A stretch of 64,000 nt of DNA, from positions 2,418,001-2,482,000 of the forward strand of contig JAGFMI010000003.1 in assembly GCA_021030905.1 (NCBI GenBank). The letters are read 5' to 3'. Positions 11,322-22,527 of the stretch are shown here, in pieces. Numbering within the stretch: position 1 is the first letter of the stretch; the number at the start of each line of letters is the position of its first letter. Source of the DNA: Pyrenula massariospora (lineage: Eukaryota > Ascomycota > Eurotiomycetes > Pyrenulales > Pyrenulaceae). A model generated the notes under the pieces. That model made no database searches. It saw only the letters and a program-made list of their open reading frames with translations, and was not told where the DNA came from. A program made the position numbers and the translations under genes.

Positions 11322-12449
11322 TGCGTGGATGTTAGTAGAAGTGTGATAGACCATAGAGTAAATAGATCTCTACAAATTTGACGACAAATTTGCTGGGCTA
11401 CTGCGTCTGGCAGACGGGATTATTTTGCGGTTCGGGTAGCATTTCAAAGCAGAGTCTGTCAACATCGCTGACGGCGCTAGGAAAGGGGGAGCAAGATAAC
11501 GAACCTTTGCAGTGAAAGCTGTCATACTATCATGGTTTACGAAAATAGAGAAATCGAAGTCAAAAAAGCTCCTAGCTGAACGTATGGGTGTGGTGATTAG
11601 AATAGAGTGGAGATGCTTGGGAAAGTATATGTAGGAAAACCGTATAGAAGTATTGATCTCGTTATAACCCCTGAAGTTTAGGTCCTGTAGTCCCGAAGAA
11701 GGCTCAAAAAGGTAGATCTGTCGTTGTAGAGATTGCCCCGAATATCTTGTAAGAGGCATCCCTCAACGTGAGAGTTAGGAAATTTAATGGGGCTTAGGAA
11801 GTGATTTGTGCTTTGGCAGGTTTTACAGGATGGACTTTCTTATGCGGAAAGATTTGACACTATCAAGTGAAGTAAACTGGTCATGATCTTACGTCGGCAG
11901 TGAGTTGACGTGTGACCCATTAGATTTGGAGAACCAAGTTTTCAACAGTGCTGCCATGTATTGAATTGATTATGAAGTGACTTAATCGAGCTCGTTATCA
12001 AGGGAAAGACCTTGTGATAGGCAGAGAAACATGAACGTAAACAAAAGTAGGTCGTACAGTTTTCGTTTTCGTGACAGTCATAAAATGTTAGCGAGGAATT
12101 ATGATCTTAGGTCATGAACATTGCTCATCCTCCTGTCCGCCTTTATTCAACTCCTCATTCCTTCTTCATGAGTACGTTTCAAATTATATGTAGGGAATGC
12201 AATTCGACTAAGCTGACGTTCTCGTTGATTTCAATTATATTAAATGAGCCATACCTCGGGATATCTCCCAATACGCGCAGTGCTTATCTTAAATCGTGAC
12301 GGACCTTGTAGCACGATTGTTGTGTCTCCAGGAAAAATGCAAGTTTTCGGTGTCTTGAATTTAGAACCAGAAGAACATGGTTAGGGGCCTGGAAATCACA
12401 TCAAAGTCATTTCGTAACATGTTAAGTCGAATAGATCTTGATGCCAACT
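11322..12449. other. intergenic
   Basis: A 130-codon minus-strand frame (11370-11759) has no family features and no splice support. Nothing else was seen. Confidence 0.35.
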
Positions 12450-13763
12450 TCAGGAACTAGGCTTTGGGTACACTATTTGGGTGTTCCCCAAGAAGACGAC
12501 CAGAACTGCACAGTATGCTGCCGCGGCACCTAAGATCTCATGCCTCTTTGCACTGGTAAAGAATGCTAGGGCAATCGAGAAGATCAACGTAAAGACTAGA
12601 AATGTGCTGATCGAAATAGCTGTGGTGTGAGGTCCATGGACCATATCCTGAGTGACATGGTATAGAGTATAGATTGGCGCAACGAGCAATCCCAGTATTG
12701 TCACAGTGATTATACCAGAAACGAGGCGCTCTATACGACTACGTGTATAGTAGACTTCGGGGCCATCTGTCTTTCGACGCGTTTCCTCAGAACGGAAGAG
12801 ATGCCTGATGATGCGGTAGTCGAATTTCTTCAGTAAATGCTCGATGGCATCGTCGAGCCATGCATGCTCTCTGCCTCGGCGGAAGGTAACCATGTCTTCT
12901 TTACATTCCATCATGGGCTTATCGGCTGAACATAGTGGCTCTTCATTTAGGAGGAAATTTCGGAGGCTTCTATATTCAGAATCGGATGGACGTGACGTGG
13001 AGGTCAAAGATTTCGCAGCATTGAATATTGTAGCTATAATTCCGATCAGCTTTCCATGGCCAACAAGAGAGGAAATTACGAATTTAGCATACCATACTCG
13101 AGAAATTTTCGTTCAAGCATTGTCATCAAATCGTTCTTGGTACTAGATACGTTTGGATCGTATGCTCTCATAAGTTTTGGGCATTTCTTTTGCCTATCCC
13201 CCTCATCTAATTCTTCCAGAGCCTTTTCTATTTGATGCACCTCGGCCTGTTTTTGTAGAAGGAGCCTGGATTGTGCATATCCAAACCTTCTGTAAATCAT
13301 AAAGTTGTCATCGCTATCGAGAAAAGCGGCTAACAGGGGATAGCCACGTGGATAGTCTTGCACTTTGATCGGTCAGGAAAGCATTTAGATAAAACGCAAG
13401 CATTAATTCACAGCATGGAACGGCTCGGTGGTCGTGTACTGCGTGCCGATTCCCGCGAAGAGCCACCTTTGGTACTTACATTTTCTAACTAGCGTGGGGT
13501 GCTTCTCATCATTGTAGAGCCATGCAGAGATCTTCCGAGATGCGATCCATTGTCTAATCCGTGACAGTCGAGAGACTTAGGAAGATTCAGCTGATTATTA
13601 TATAAGGTATTCGTTGATTAGACTCACCAGAGGTAGTATGAATTGTACCCTCTTCGGAGTCGCGCACGGACTCCCCCGGCAATGTCGGCGTGCCGTCAGT
13701 GGAACTCCGCCCTTCATGGCTGTCACAAATCCCCGCTTTTGCTTCAATGTCACCCAAGTCCAT
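12450..13763 (-). CDS. DUF6594 family membrane protein
   Basis: Four exons on the minus strand fit (13763-13628, 13575-13480, 13356-13093, 13033-12450), giving about 359 residues with all joins in phase 1. The start MDLGDIEAKAG is the first ATG of the open frame. The DUF6594 core begins KYYPRGYPLLAAFLDSDDNF, then RRFGYAQSRLLLQKQAEVHQ (helical, coiled). The C-terminus carries three membrane helices: LVSGIITVTILGLLVAPIY, ISTFLVFTLIFSIALAFF and ILGAAAAYCAVLVVFLG. The function of DUF6594 is unknown; it is a fungal family with members often near HET or NACHT genes. Here it is 1.1 kb from a caspase-like gene transcribed away from it. A second member is at 49115-50007. Confidence 0.85.
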
Positions 13764-13957
13764 GACAAGTCACTGTCATCTCAATGGGATTACATTGCAA
13801 ATAACAAAACTATAGATTGGTGGTTCTTGTATGCTTTCATATCAAATGCCGAAACCATTTTGACCGCTTTCCCCAAGCCTTGAAGGTAAAGACTCTGCCT
13901 GAGAGCCTAATTGTGCCCTCCTTCCGCAAGCCACGTTCTGCATGCAACTGCTTTCAG

Positions 13958-14445
13958 CTACCGCAGCTTATCCTCAGCAATCCAGTCGGGCTCATTTCGC
14001 CCTGGCGACTGCAGCGCCTTCCCAGCAGAGTCCTTGACTTGGTACACCCATTTACCATTGGTTTGCTTGTGATTTGTGATAGTCACGTTCATTACCGGTC
14101 CAAAATGCCTGGTAGTATATTGCGCAAGTCCACCTTTTTCAAATTGCCGCATGACCTGCCCAAATCCTTTAGCTGGTGCCAATCGTAGCAGCTGCATAAT
14201 TACTGACGGGAGTGTTCTTTACATGCCTGACATGCGACCTATAAGTATCCTCCTGTTCCGTATTCTAGAGTTAATTAGCCGACTCAGAAGATAATTAACG
14301 GAGATTAATGATTTTACCTGTGCCGAGGTCTCATCAACAGCGCATACCGCCTGATCTTCTGTGTTCATGAGATTTTGCATGTTCCCTTTGTCTACAGCTT
14401 CTTCGAAGGTCCTTGTTGTTAGCCTAAAAATATAATATTCAATTG
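13958..14445 (-). CDS. small unknown protein, exon structure unresolved
   Basis: The minus strand shows coding-like text in pieces: TRTFEEAVDKGNMQNLMNTE and DQAVCAVDETSAQ (about 14430-14320), EQEDTYRSHVRHV (about 14275-14235), then LLRLAPAKGFGQVMRQFEKG and NHKQTNGKWVYQVKDSAG, ending in WIAEDKLR (14194-13958). The first intron has a clear GTAAAA donor and CTCTAG acceptor. The second join would need an intron of only 31-46 nt, so it may be an indel or a different splice. The C-terminal third looks like a small beta domain that ends many short fungal accessory proteins. More coding-like text runs up to 14790. No function can be given. Confidence 0.35.
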
Positions 14446-14865
14446 TGATGACAACTCGAAAGCCGTTACCCTTCCTGTATTCCGCCTTATATATGCATCA
14501 CTGGCGCCAAATGTACGCAAGACGCTGCGTAGGCAAATCCAGGCATATCTCAACCTTGTCATCTGCCTGCCCTCACCTAAGCAGCTCGCATCCAGCAAAA
14601 AGCAAATGCATTCAGCCCCTCATACCGGAACTTGACGAGGCTACACCGGCGCAATTAGCCTTGAAATACGCCTGCACCTGCTTCTGCGCCCATATGCCTA
14701 ATTATTGGGGCAGCGCTTTGCATAAGCATGGAGAATCAGGACTCCGAGCGGCGAGGCTGAAGAGCTCAACCTTGGCGCAATCGACGCCTTGCTCATCATA
14801 TAAAACGCACTGACCCGAGATAATAGGCCACCTCAAATGTGGGTAATGGCGATTGACTGAGAATA

Positions 14866-16423
14866 ATGGACTCTGCAGGCGTTACCTCTGTCGGTGAAAG
14901 CCATAACAAGTCCAGAAAAGATGCCTTGTACAATTGGATTAAGGCCAAGGACAAGGCCGACTTAAAGGCGAAGTGCAGGGTTTTTGAAGACCATTTCAAA
15001 CCACCCACAGGACGAAAGCAGCACAGCAGGACTGCTGTGCTTCTTCTGTATTGGGAGAAGAATGACATTAAGGTTGCTCCAGAAGTGAGTCTAGCCCGAT
15101 CTTCGTTCCAGTTCCTCGAACTAGAATGGCGCCAAAAAATGTTTCCAATGCCTTGAAACCCCGCAATCTTGATTGAATAGGGTTGACAATCCGCATATAG
15201 GTCGAAGCTCTCAGCAAAGTGTTCGAGGAAAAATACCACTTTGCAGTTAAAACTTTTCAAATTCGTTCGACAGAATATCCACCACCTGAGTTACAACTTC
15301 AAAGGGCCTTTGTAAACTTTCTCTGCGATTATACTAGCCCTAATACTCTGTATATTATCTATTATGCTGGTCATGGGTGGATCAAAAATGGAGATGACGA
15401 TGATGAACATTTCAAGCTCGGCGCGTATGGTTAGCCCCAGCCCATGTATCGGAGGCCAACTGACGGTGGTTGATCAGACAAGCAACTTCAGCAGCACTAA
15501 AGAATCGGCAAAAGAATGAACTGGTATGGATGAACGCTGAAAAGTGTCTCCACAAGCAGCGTGCTGATATTCTTCTGATTTTTGACTGCTGTTACGCTGG
15601 CTACCTCCACAAGTACTATCGAGGAGCTTATACATTTGAGTTCCTTGGTGCCTGTAATGAAGAGGAAAAAACCTTTGGCCCCGGACCGAAGTCCTTCACT
15701 AAATTCTTAATGTTGGCGCTCGAGGAGCTTGCCGAGGATGAACAAGGATTCGACACTAGAACTCTCCTGTCTAAGATCAAAAGCTGCGAGGATTTTCCTA
15801 TTAAGAGTCTAAGTCCTGGTCTTTTCCACCGCGACTATCGGAGTACAGCGCACATTTGGATCGAGCCTGTACCTTCGGATAAAGTTGGTATACCAAGACA
15901 TCCTGAAGGGGAGCATCCAAGTGAACAGACTATCGATACGACCACTACCCCAGAATGGCTACAGTTCCAATTCGTCTTCATCCGACGTCAGGAGCTTAAG
16001 GACATCAAAAAGCTTGCAGAGAGTCTTACCGAATTTGCTGCTAATCACACATCTCACGGCCTAGAGCGGGTCGCGCTTCAAGCCATGTCTCCCGATCCAC
16101 GCTTATATCTCGCTCAATGGCTGGAGAAGGTGAGGCGCAAATCTTTTCTGGGGCACCGATCAGACATTACAGCGGCGGCTGGCATTGCGATCCAAGAATC
16201 TCCCCCTTTGGAAGCCCCTACCGAGATAACGCACCACTTGCCGCAAGAGGACGCAAGACTTCAGGCTCCTGTAACGCCAATCTCTGGAGCTGATGATCTA
16301 CCCAGCGATTACAGTTCCGATCCAGAACCTGCTCGCAAGCGCATGCACAGCCGCATCAGCGACCCAGAGCCCAATGTCCCGGAGCTTCGAAGTCCGAAAA
16401 GACGGCGTAGCTGGGGAAAATGA
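14866..16423 (+). CDS. caspase-like (peptidase C14) protein
   Basis: Three exons fit (14866-15084, 15201-15429, 15492-16423), giving about 459 residues. The fold is a caspase/metacaspase p20-like domain: beta strand NTLYIIYYAGHG with the catalytic His near residue 131, and ILLIFDCCYAG with the catalytic Cys near residue 183; the 52-residue spacing is normal. The enzyme would cleave peptide bonds using this His/Cys pair. No classical metacaspase Pro/Gln-rich prodomain is present. The C-terminal 200 residues are mostly polar and end in basic patches (ARKRMHSR, SPKRRRSWGK) that could be nuclear signals. Fungal caspase-like domains also occur as effectors of NLR-type cell-death systems, and here an NLR, an Hsp70-like and a HET gene follow within 18 kb. 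Both catalytic residues are intact. Confidence 0.82.
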
Positions 16424-18057
16424 TTGCTTAATATCTACCACTGGAACTTCCATTTACACTAACCGGACGTTCGTCATTATGCCGATCGAATGAATAGATA
16501 GCGCTCTAAGGCTTTGACCAAATCCAAAATTCGAGGGGCGACCAAAGCTAAGAAATCCATATTTCAGTATTTCTCGATCACCACCTCCACTATGAGAGGC
16601 TTAGCCGCACTCCCAGAATCTACGGCCCAGACCGACCTTACGGATCAAAGCATGGACGTCATTTAGAGCAAGGCTCTTGTTCAGACTATTGTACTAGGGG
16701 TTGATCAAGCGCGAGAATTTCGAAGATAAATGGGCTTAGCACATGTTTTACAGCCGGATGGGGAACTCTATTCCTCTGTGCTTCGATCAGCAGCGATCTC
16801 GAATAGCCCTCTCAGGTAGCGCGACTAGGTGCAGCTACTCACTCCGGCTCTTAGGTTATGTGATTGTGTATGACATGATTGATTCGTACAAATTTCGAGA
16901 GTCCCCAGCTCCGGCTCCGCAACACTATGGACTGCTATACAATCCGCTTCCACGCGCCAAGGACCTCATTTTAGTAGAAAATTGCTTGGATCAAAGGGTT
17001 AGCGTGGAATAGACAAATTTCTGAACCGCATCCAAAATTATGAGACCCCATCATGGAGAGATAAGTCTCGACGAAGATCTGATAAGCCACCTGGTGTCAC
17101 TATTGGCCCCCATAGACCCTGCCCCAGGCCTTTGCTCTCCCGCCTGCTCCGGAGAACAAATAGCTAAGCTTTATCGGCCGACCCGTAGACGTCATTGGGC
17201 GGCGCGGCGAGCCTACAACCATCCTGTCGTATATTCCTGGCTACAGCAAACTCGGAACTCTAGCTTATTTTGGACGTAGTAAAAGATCCTCTTGGGAAAT
17301 CCGCACATTTGTAGGAGTCGCCCTCGGGTAAATCACCATGCACAGCAACGTCCTGCACAAATTCTAGGCGAACTTGCTAGAACCGATGAGAAGGTCCCAG
17401 CTGCCCTATGACTGGGAACACGGAGGATAGATTTGGCTACGACAGCATGGCTTTGCCGTGTTTAAGGATCATGTTCTCATCGGGAATGTGTTGCGCCTTG
17501 CAATTCCGAGGCGGGTAAATTTACGTCCCAATGCCCCTATTCTCCGCTCTGTCCTACACGGTCCATGGACTTGAAAGGTGCATTGTGAGGAGTATCTTCT
17601 TATAAGACATACTTAAGAGCTGCAACGCCGGCAGGCGCTACGTCTTCTACATTGCTGCTATCAGCAGAGGAGTCACAGTCATCGGTATTGTGCCTGAGCT
17701 GCCGTCTCGATATGTCTGAACTGCAGTTCATGAGGCAAGATGTTTCCCAATATAAGCACATCTTTAACGCATCAAAAAGTTGAGATGTAAAGATAGAATA
17801 GCTCACTTCAGCTTTATCACTTTAAGTGCGGGTAGGTGTCTGCAACCTGCTTCTAGCGGCGTTGAGTACTGCACTCTCACAAGCGGTGGACTGACGTCTT
17901 CGTGCTCAGAAAGGAATATGTCGGATCTGGCGTCTTCATGGTGTTGACCTGAGAGAGACCGACTAAAACTCAATTCGATGTCGATACTGGACAGTCGAAC
18001 ACCCTATCACGAGTCATATTGCCATAACCGCCTGCATGCTGATAATTCGCCTGGTCT
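16424..18057. other. decayed region downstream of the caspase-like gene
   Basis: Short coding-like runs are broken by stops: KKSIFQYFSITTS (about 16555), LLYNPLPRAKDLILVENCLD (about 16940), QHGFAVFKDHVLIGNVLRLA (about 17450). None reaches a recognisable domain. This fits an old inactivated gene or mobile element. Positions 17559-17626 are shared, at about 74 percent by hand count, with 30728-30795. Confidence 0.3.
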
Positions 18058-21000
18058 TCAAAAAGCATCTCGGAACTCCTGGAACCGCAAAGTCTCAGTA
18101 CCACATTGGATGCAAATGGTTGCTGCTCTTACCTGGAGCCGACTCGACTTGTTCACCACACCAACTTGCGAATCGCTGGAAAAAGCACCAGCGGCGATAT
18201 CCATCTTCACGTTCTGGATCATTGCCACTTTCTACTCGATAATCAGTGTCTCTTTGAACACGCTGCAAACATGGGCTTTTATGCTCTTGGTGTCCTCGTC
18301 TGGGGGTAGGGGGATCTCACCTCCTCGAATGAGTTTCGGACACGATATCTGATCGTCTTCACTTCCTTAGTCTGGCCCAGGCGATGGATACGGGAGAGAG
18401 CCTGCTCCTCGACCATTGGGTTCCACTGAGGCTCGAGTAGATATGCTCGCGAGGCAGCCGTAAGATCGAGGCTAGAGGGGGATTGTTAGCGTATCATTCC
18501 AGGTTGTGCAAGGCAGAGCACATCCGCTTGCGTATACGACATACCCAGTTCCACCACAAGTGATGGAGACCAAGATGACCCGCACGGATTCGTCAGTCTG
18601 AAATCGCAGGATTGCCTGTTCACGCCTAGATCCTGAAAGGTTGCCATCGATTTTAGCATATGGGATCATCGGATGTTTGAGCAGCAACGATTCGATGATG
18701 TCGAGCGTATAGGTCCAGAACGAGAACACCACACTGCAATATAAGTGTCAATGAACTGCGCTGGATGGCATCAGGCAAAGTCAACGATACCTTTTCTCGG
18801 CCTTCTCATGCTGCTGAAGGTCCTTCAGAAGTGTATTCAACTTGGTCGAAACCTTCCCTTCCTCTATTGATGGGAGCCCAGCCTCGGGCGGTCTGTTCGA
18901 GATTTCGGGAGCCCAGGACACTTCGGCCTTGGGACAGACCGGGTTACAGCCGCATCCGGGGATTTGCTCACCGTTTAGGCGGTTTTGAATGCACGAGCCG
19001 CAGACGACGGTCAGGCATTTGGATAACGTCGGCTTAGAATGCTCGAAGCTGTCTGCCTCGCCGGTCCCAGCCGCCATGTTGACCTGGCACAGTTTGCAGA
19101 TCGCCGAGCCGGCGTCAACTAAGGTCGCGAAAGCCTTCTTCGCGATCGTCTTATTCCATGGTCCACCCGATGATATGACCGTTGGAATCTTGTGCGATTC
19201 TCTCCTAGAATGCATCAACCCATGGTTGCAGATGAGACGGAGGTCATTCAGCCATTCTAACGCGTTGAGATACATGCGTGGGGCGATGGGATCGGCGGAC
19301 AGAGCTTCGTCGAGCTTCTGGACAGTGCGGTTCTTGGCCGATTCGTAAAGCTCTTCCTCCTCCGGCACGAGATTGACGTACTTGATCACATCTTTTCGAG
19401 GAGGAAGGTCGATGATCGCTTTCGTGCGACACAGAGACATATACCTGATCAATTTCTTAAGTCGAGACGTGTCCTTATCGGCCGACTTTAACCAGGGGTT
19501 GACCACCGTCACTTCAAAGATCTTTGGGTCCCCGAAGGGTTCAAGATGGAGGAACTCGAGAAGGCTTCCGAGATCAGTCGGCTTGTTCTGGATCGGTGTC
19601 CCGGTCATTGCCCACCGTCGACTCGCCTGAAGAGCGCAGCAGGCTTGCGCAATGGCAGTAGACCGATTGCGGATGACGTGGGCTGTGGCACAGTATCAAC
19701 ATTATTCGTTCGATTTGGCGCCGCAAGCCTACCTTCGTCAAGCACAATGCGATGCCAGGAGAAGGAGAATAATGTGCTATCATCCCACTTGGGGTCTCTG
19801 TGCTTCTTCAGCTGGCGCATGAGCGTCTCATAGGTGGTGGTGACGATATCATAGCTACCCAAGGACAGCAGTTTGCGCTTCTGAGAGCTGTGAAACCTGA
19901 ACCAGGACAAAGATTTCGGTTTGAGATGCCTAGGGAGATCAGTGAGAGATATTCACCGGGCAGTCGAATGCACTACCGTCGCAGTTGAGTGTCCCAAGTA
20001 TCCAACACTGTCAATGTGAGCTTTTGTCGTACGCTGATCACAGAGAAGAAGCCACTTACGAGAGAATGGGACGACGATCAACGTCGACTTAATGCGACGG
20101 ATTGTCCCTTGGGTCGTGAATACAAGCGACGAGGCGAGCTGAGCAGGGTTCAGTGCAATCAGCGAGATCATAGTCAATGTTTTCCCAAGCCCCATCTGAT
20201 CGGCCAAGAGGCCGCCTTTGGATTCTAAAGGCTCGTTCCGCTGGGACTGTTCGGTGATCAAGTTGGTGTATCTGTCAGCGTTAGACTGATCAGGCGTGAC
20301 ACCCCGTGTGACAAACATCAGCTCTCCCGTATCATCCACCTCCTTTACCCACAAACTGTCCGGAGAATCCTCGAACGACCAGACTTGCTCTCTCTGTGTC
20401 ATAAATGTCAAGGCCTTCTTTTGATGTCTATGCGTATCAGCATCTCGGATGTCATGCACCAGATACCCTCCCCATGACTTACTTATACAGTCCGGTACGA
20501 AGTATGTGGGGCGGGTCGGTGAGTTGAAGATGGGCATCGTCACAGATTTGGCTAAAGAGATCTTTCGGAGCGTCTATGGTCACTAGCTCTTGGGTCGTTG
20601 ACGATTCGCCGCTTTCAACTTTCAGCGACGAAGTCATGACCACCTCCTCGGTACGTGACAACAGGTGCGGGTTTAGATAAGGGACATCTTGGTCACACTG
20701 TAGTGGATCTTGGAGGAACATCTTGCACTTCGCCAAATAGTCGCCAACCCCCTGACCAAACTTCCTTGGTCCGTAGATGATCACATTCAAGAGGTATTGA
20801 AGGTCGTTCTGGCCAGTTTTTCGACCCTTGGCAAGTTTGGTGTTTGCTCGTCGTTTGGTTACATAGCCATACATCTGGAACGCGATGCGGGACTGGGCTG
20901 CGAGAGTCGCCAGAATATTGGCGGTCCGCTCTTCGAGACAGCCAAATTCTCTTCTAGTCGACGAGAGGAGCAGAGAATTGGGTGGTTCGAAGTGTAGGTC

Positions 21001-21330
21001 TAGTGATGAAGATGTGACTGTAGATAGGCCGGTCCGGTGAGACAGTATTGGGATTTTCGGCAGCTAGTTGGCATGAGTCAGTCGGCAGTTAAGGTGTGTG
21101 TGCGTGGCCGGGGCTTTGCTTACCATTCCATAACAGTACAGCGATTCACCCGGAAAGAGTCTGTTGTGGTTGAGCCTGTCTGCTTCCTGGCGGCCAACCG
21201 GATGCTCTCCAAACTGAGCGTCAAGGGTTGAAAAACCATCGTTCCATTCATCGCTCGAAATGGATGCTCCAAAGTCGAATTGAAAGCTCCCCGAATCATG
21301 GCTCAACGGAGTTGTGTTGATTGAGAGCAT
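18058..21330 (-). CDS. SNF2-family helicase-like ATPase (Rad5/Rad16 type) with RING-like insert
   Basis: These ATPases translocate on DNA and remodel nucleosomes or other DNA-bound proteins; the Rad5/Rad16 branch has a RING between the two lobes and can act as a ubiquitin ligase. On the minus strand many short introns separate these motifs in order: YLNPHLLSRTEE region, GGLLADQMGLGKTLTMISLI (motif I), HRIVLDE then AHVIRN across an intron (motif II, DEAH), MTGTPIQNK (III), SLCRTK, LRLICNH. A Cys cluster CKLCQVN, CGSCI, CGCNPVCP forms a degenerate RING. Then come FSFWTYTLDIIESLL (IV), SITCGGTG joined to LDLTAASRAYLLEPQWNP (V) and ALSRIHRLGQT (VI). Two final introns (18232-18320, 18079-18132) lead to the stop at 18058. 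The ATG at 21330 is the simplest start. An upstream exon (21624-21489, MLGCQPIALSH) may exist, but its join is unclear. Confidence 0.8.
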
Positions 21331-22527
21331 GTTTTGGGTACTCGACTCCGTCGTCCTTGTGGTAGTCGTCAAGTGGAAATGATGTGTTTTGCCATTGCTC
21401 TATAGGACGTTGTCCTTGAATGAGTTATAGTTCATTGCCAACGAGGCTACGTAAGCATCATCGCATACCCCTGTCAAGGGATCGTTATACCTCATGTCGA
21501 GTCTCTGGCGTTTGTTGTGGCCTTCGAAATAGACTGGCACATTGAACCAGCCTGAAAAGGTGTCGGGCTCTGCGAAGCCCACAGCCTGATCATGAGACAG
21601 TGCGATCGGCTGGCAGCCCAACATTGGACATATTTGGCACGCCGATTTAGTCCATGTTGATAAATTTGTTTCCTATTTACGCAACTTTGCGACACTGTTG
21701 CATTTCACCGGCAACGTGATGCCACAGATTTTGAACGCGACGATGAACGGGCCGACGAAAGCAGATCATCTCTCGCGAAGGACGGCTGTTAATGGTTATG
21801 CCGCATCAGCTCGCTGAGGCCAAGATCTTTGGGCGATCCTAGCTGGGGCGGCTGCCAGGGGTAGGGCAGGTGCAGTACAGGGCAAGACCGTGACAATGTA
21901 GAGCCCAGATCCTAAGGAGTATAGAGTGCCAACTGAGCCACACATGGGAGGCCAGTGGCCTATTGAGCCAATGGTGCCCACCGCCATTGCTGCACGCTGG
22001 ATGGGGTCCTAATTTGCCACGTCCTCCATACTCAGAGAAGGGAGGTTTTGCATCCACCTCCATTGTCAATAAGGGGAGGCTGGCGCGCCTCTTACAACGC
22101 CACTAGACTCGGCGCTGTGGTGGTGAGGGAGTCGCCGATCCAGCCGCCGGGGCGCTCAAGATGGGTCACTTTCATGCATGAAATCTGCCTTGCCAGAGTT
22201 GCAGCAAGAATGGCTGATTCAAGCCAATCGGAAAGAGATAGGGCATGTGGTTTTTGACAAGTCCGGAGTCGCCTCTGGGCCGGAGCCTTGTCCAGATCCA
22301 GGAACGATTTTGGCCACCGAACTCTACTATCAGCTTCGGCTGGGCTAGATTGATATTATGGGAGTCTTCGTCCATGAACAAACCTAGCGACGTATCCGTA
22401 CTGTGCCTGGAGCAGTTATTCAGTGATCCTTTGCACCTTAGCGGCCTTCGATTGTCCCATGCGGTGCGGCATCGGTTGTCACCGCTGGGATCCTCCCTTT
22501 CTGATTTGGTGGTCAGGCTAGGAGAAG
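21331..22527. other. divergent intergenic region
   Basis: It holds a possible 5' exon of the SNF2 gene (21624-21489 minus) and the promoter of the NLR-like gene. A plus-strand frame at 22245-22754 overlaps the NLR exon 1 in another phase and is rejected as a shadow. Confidence 0.4.
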
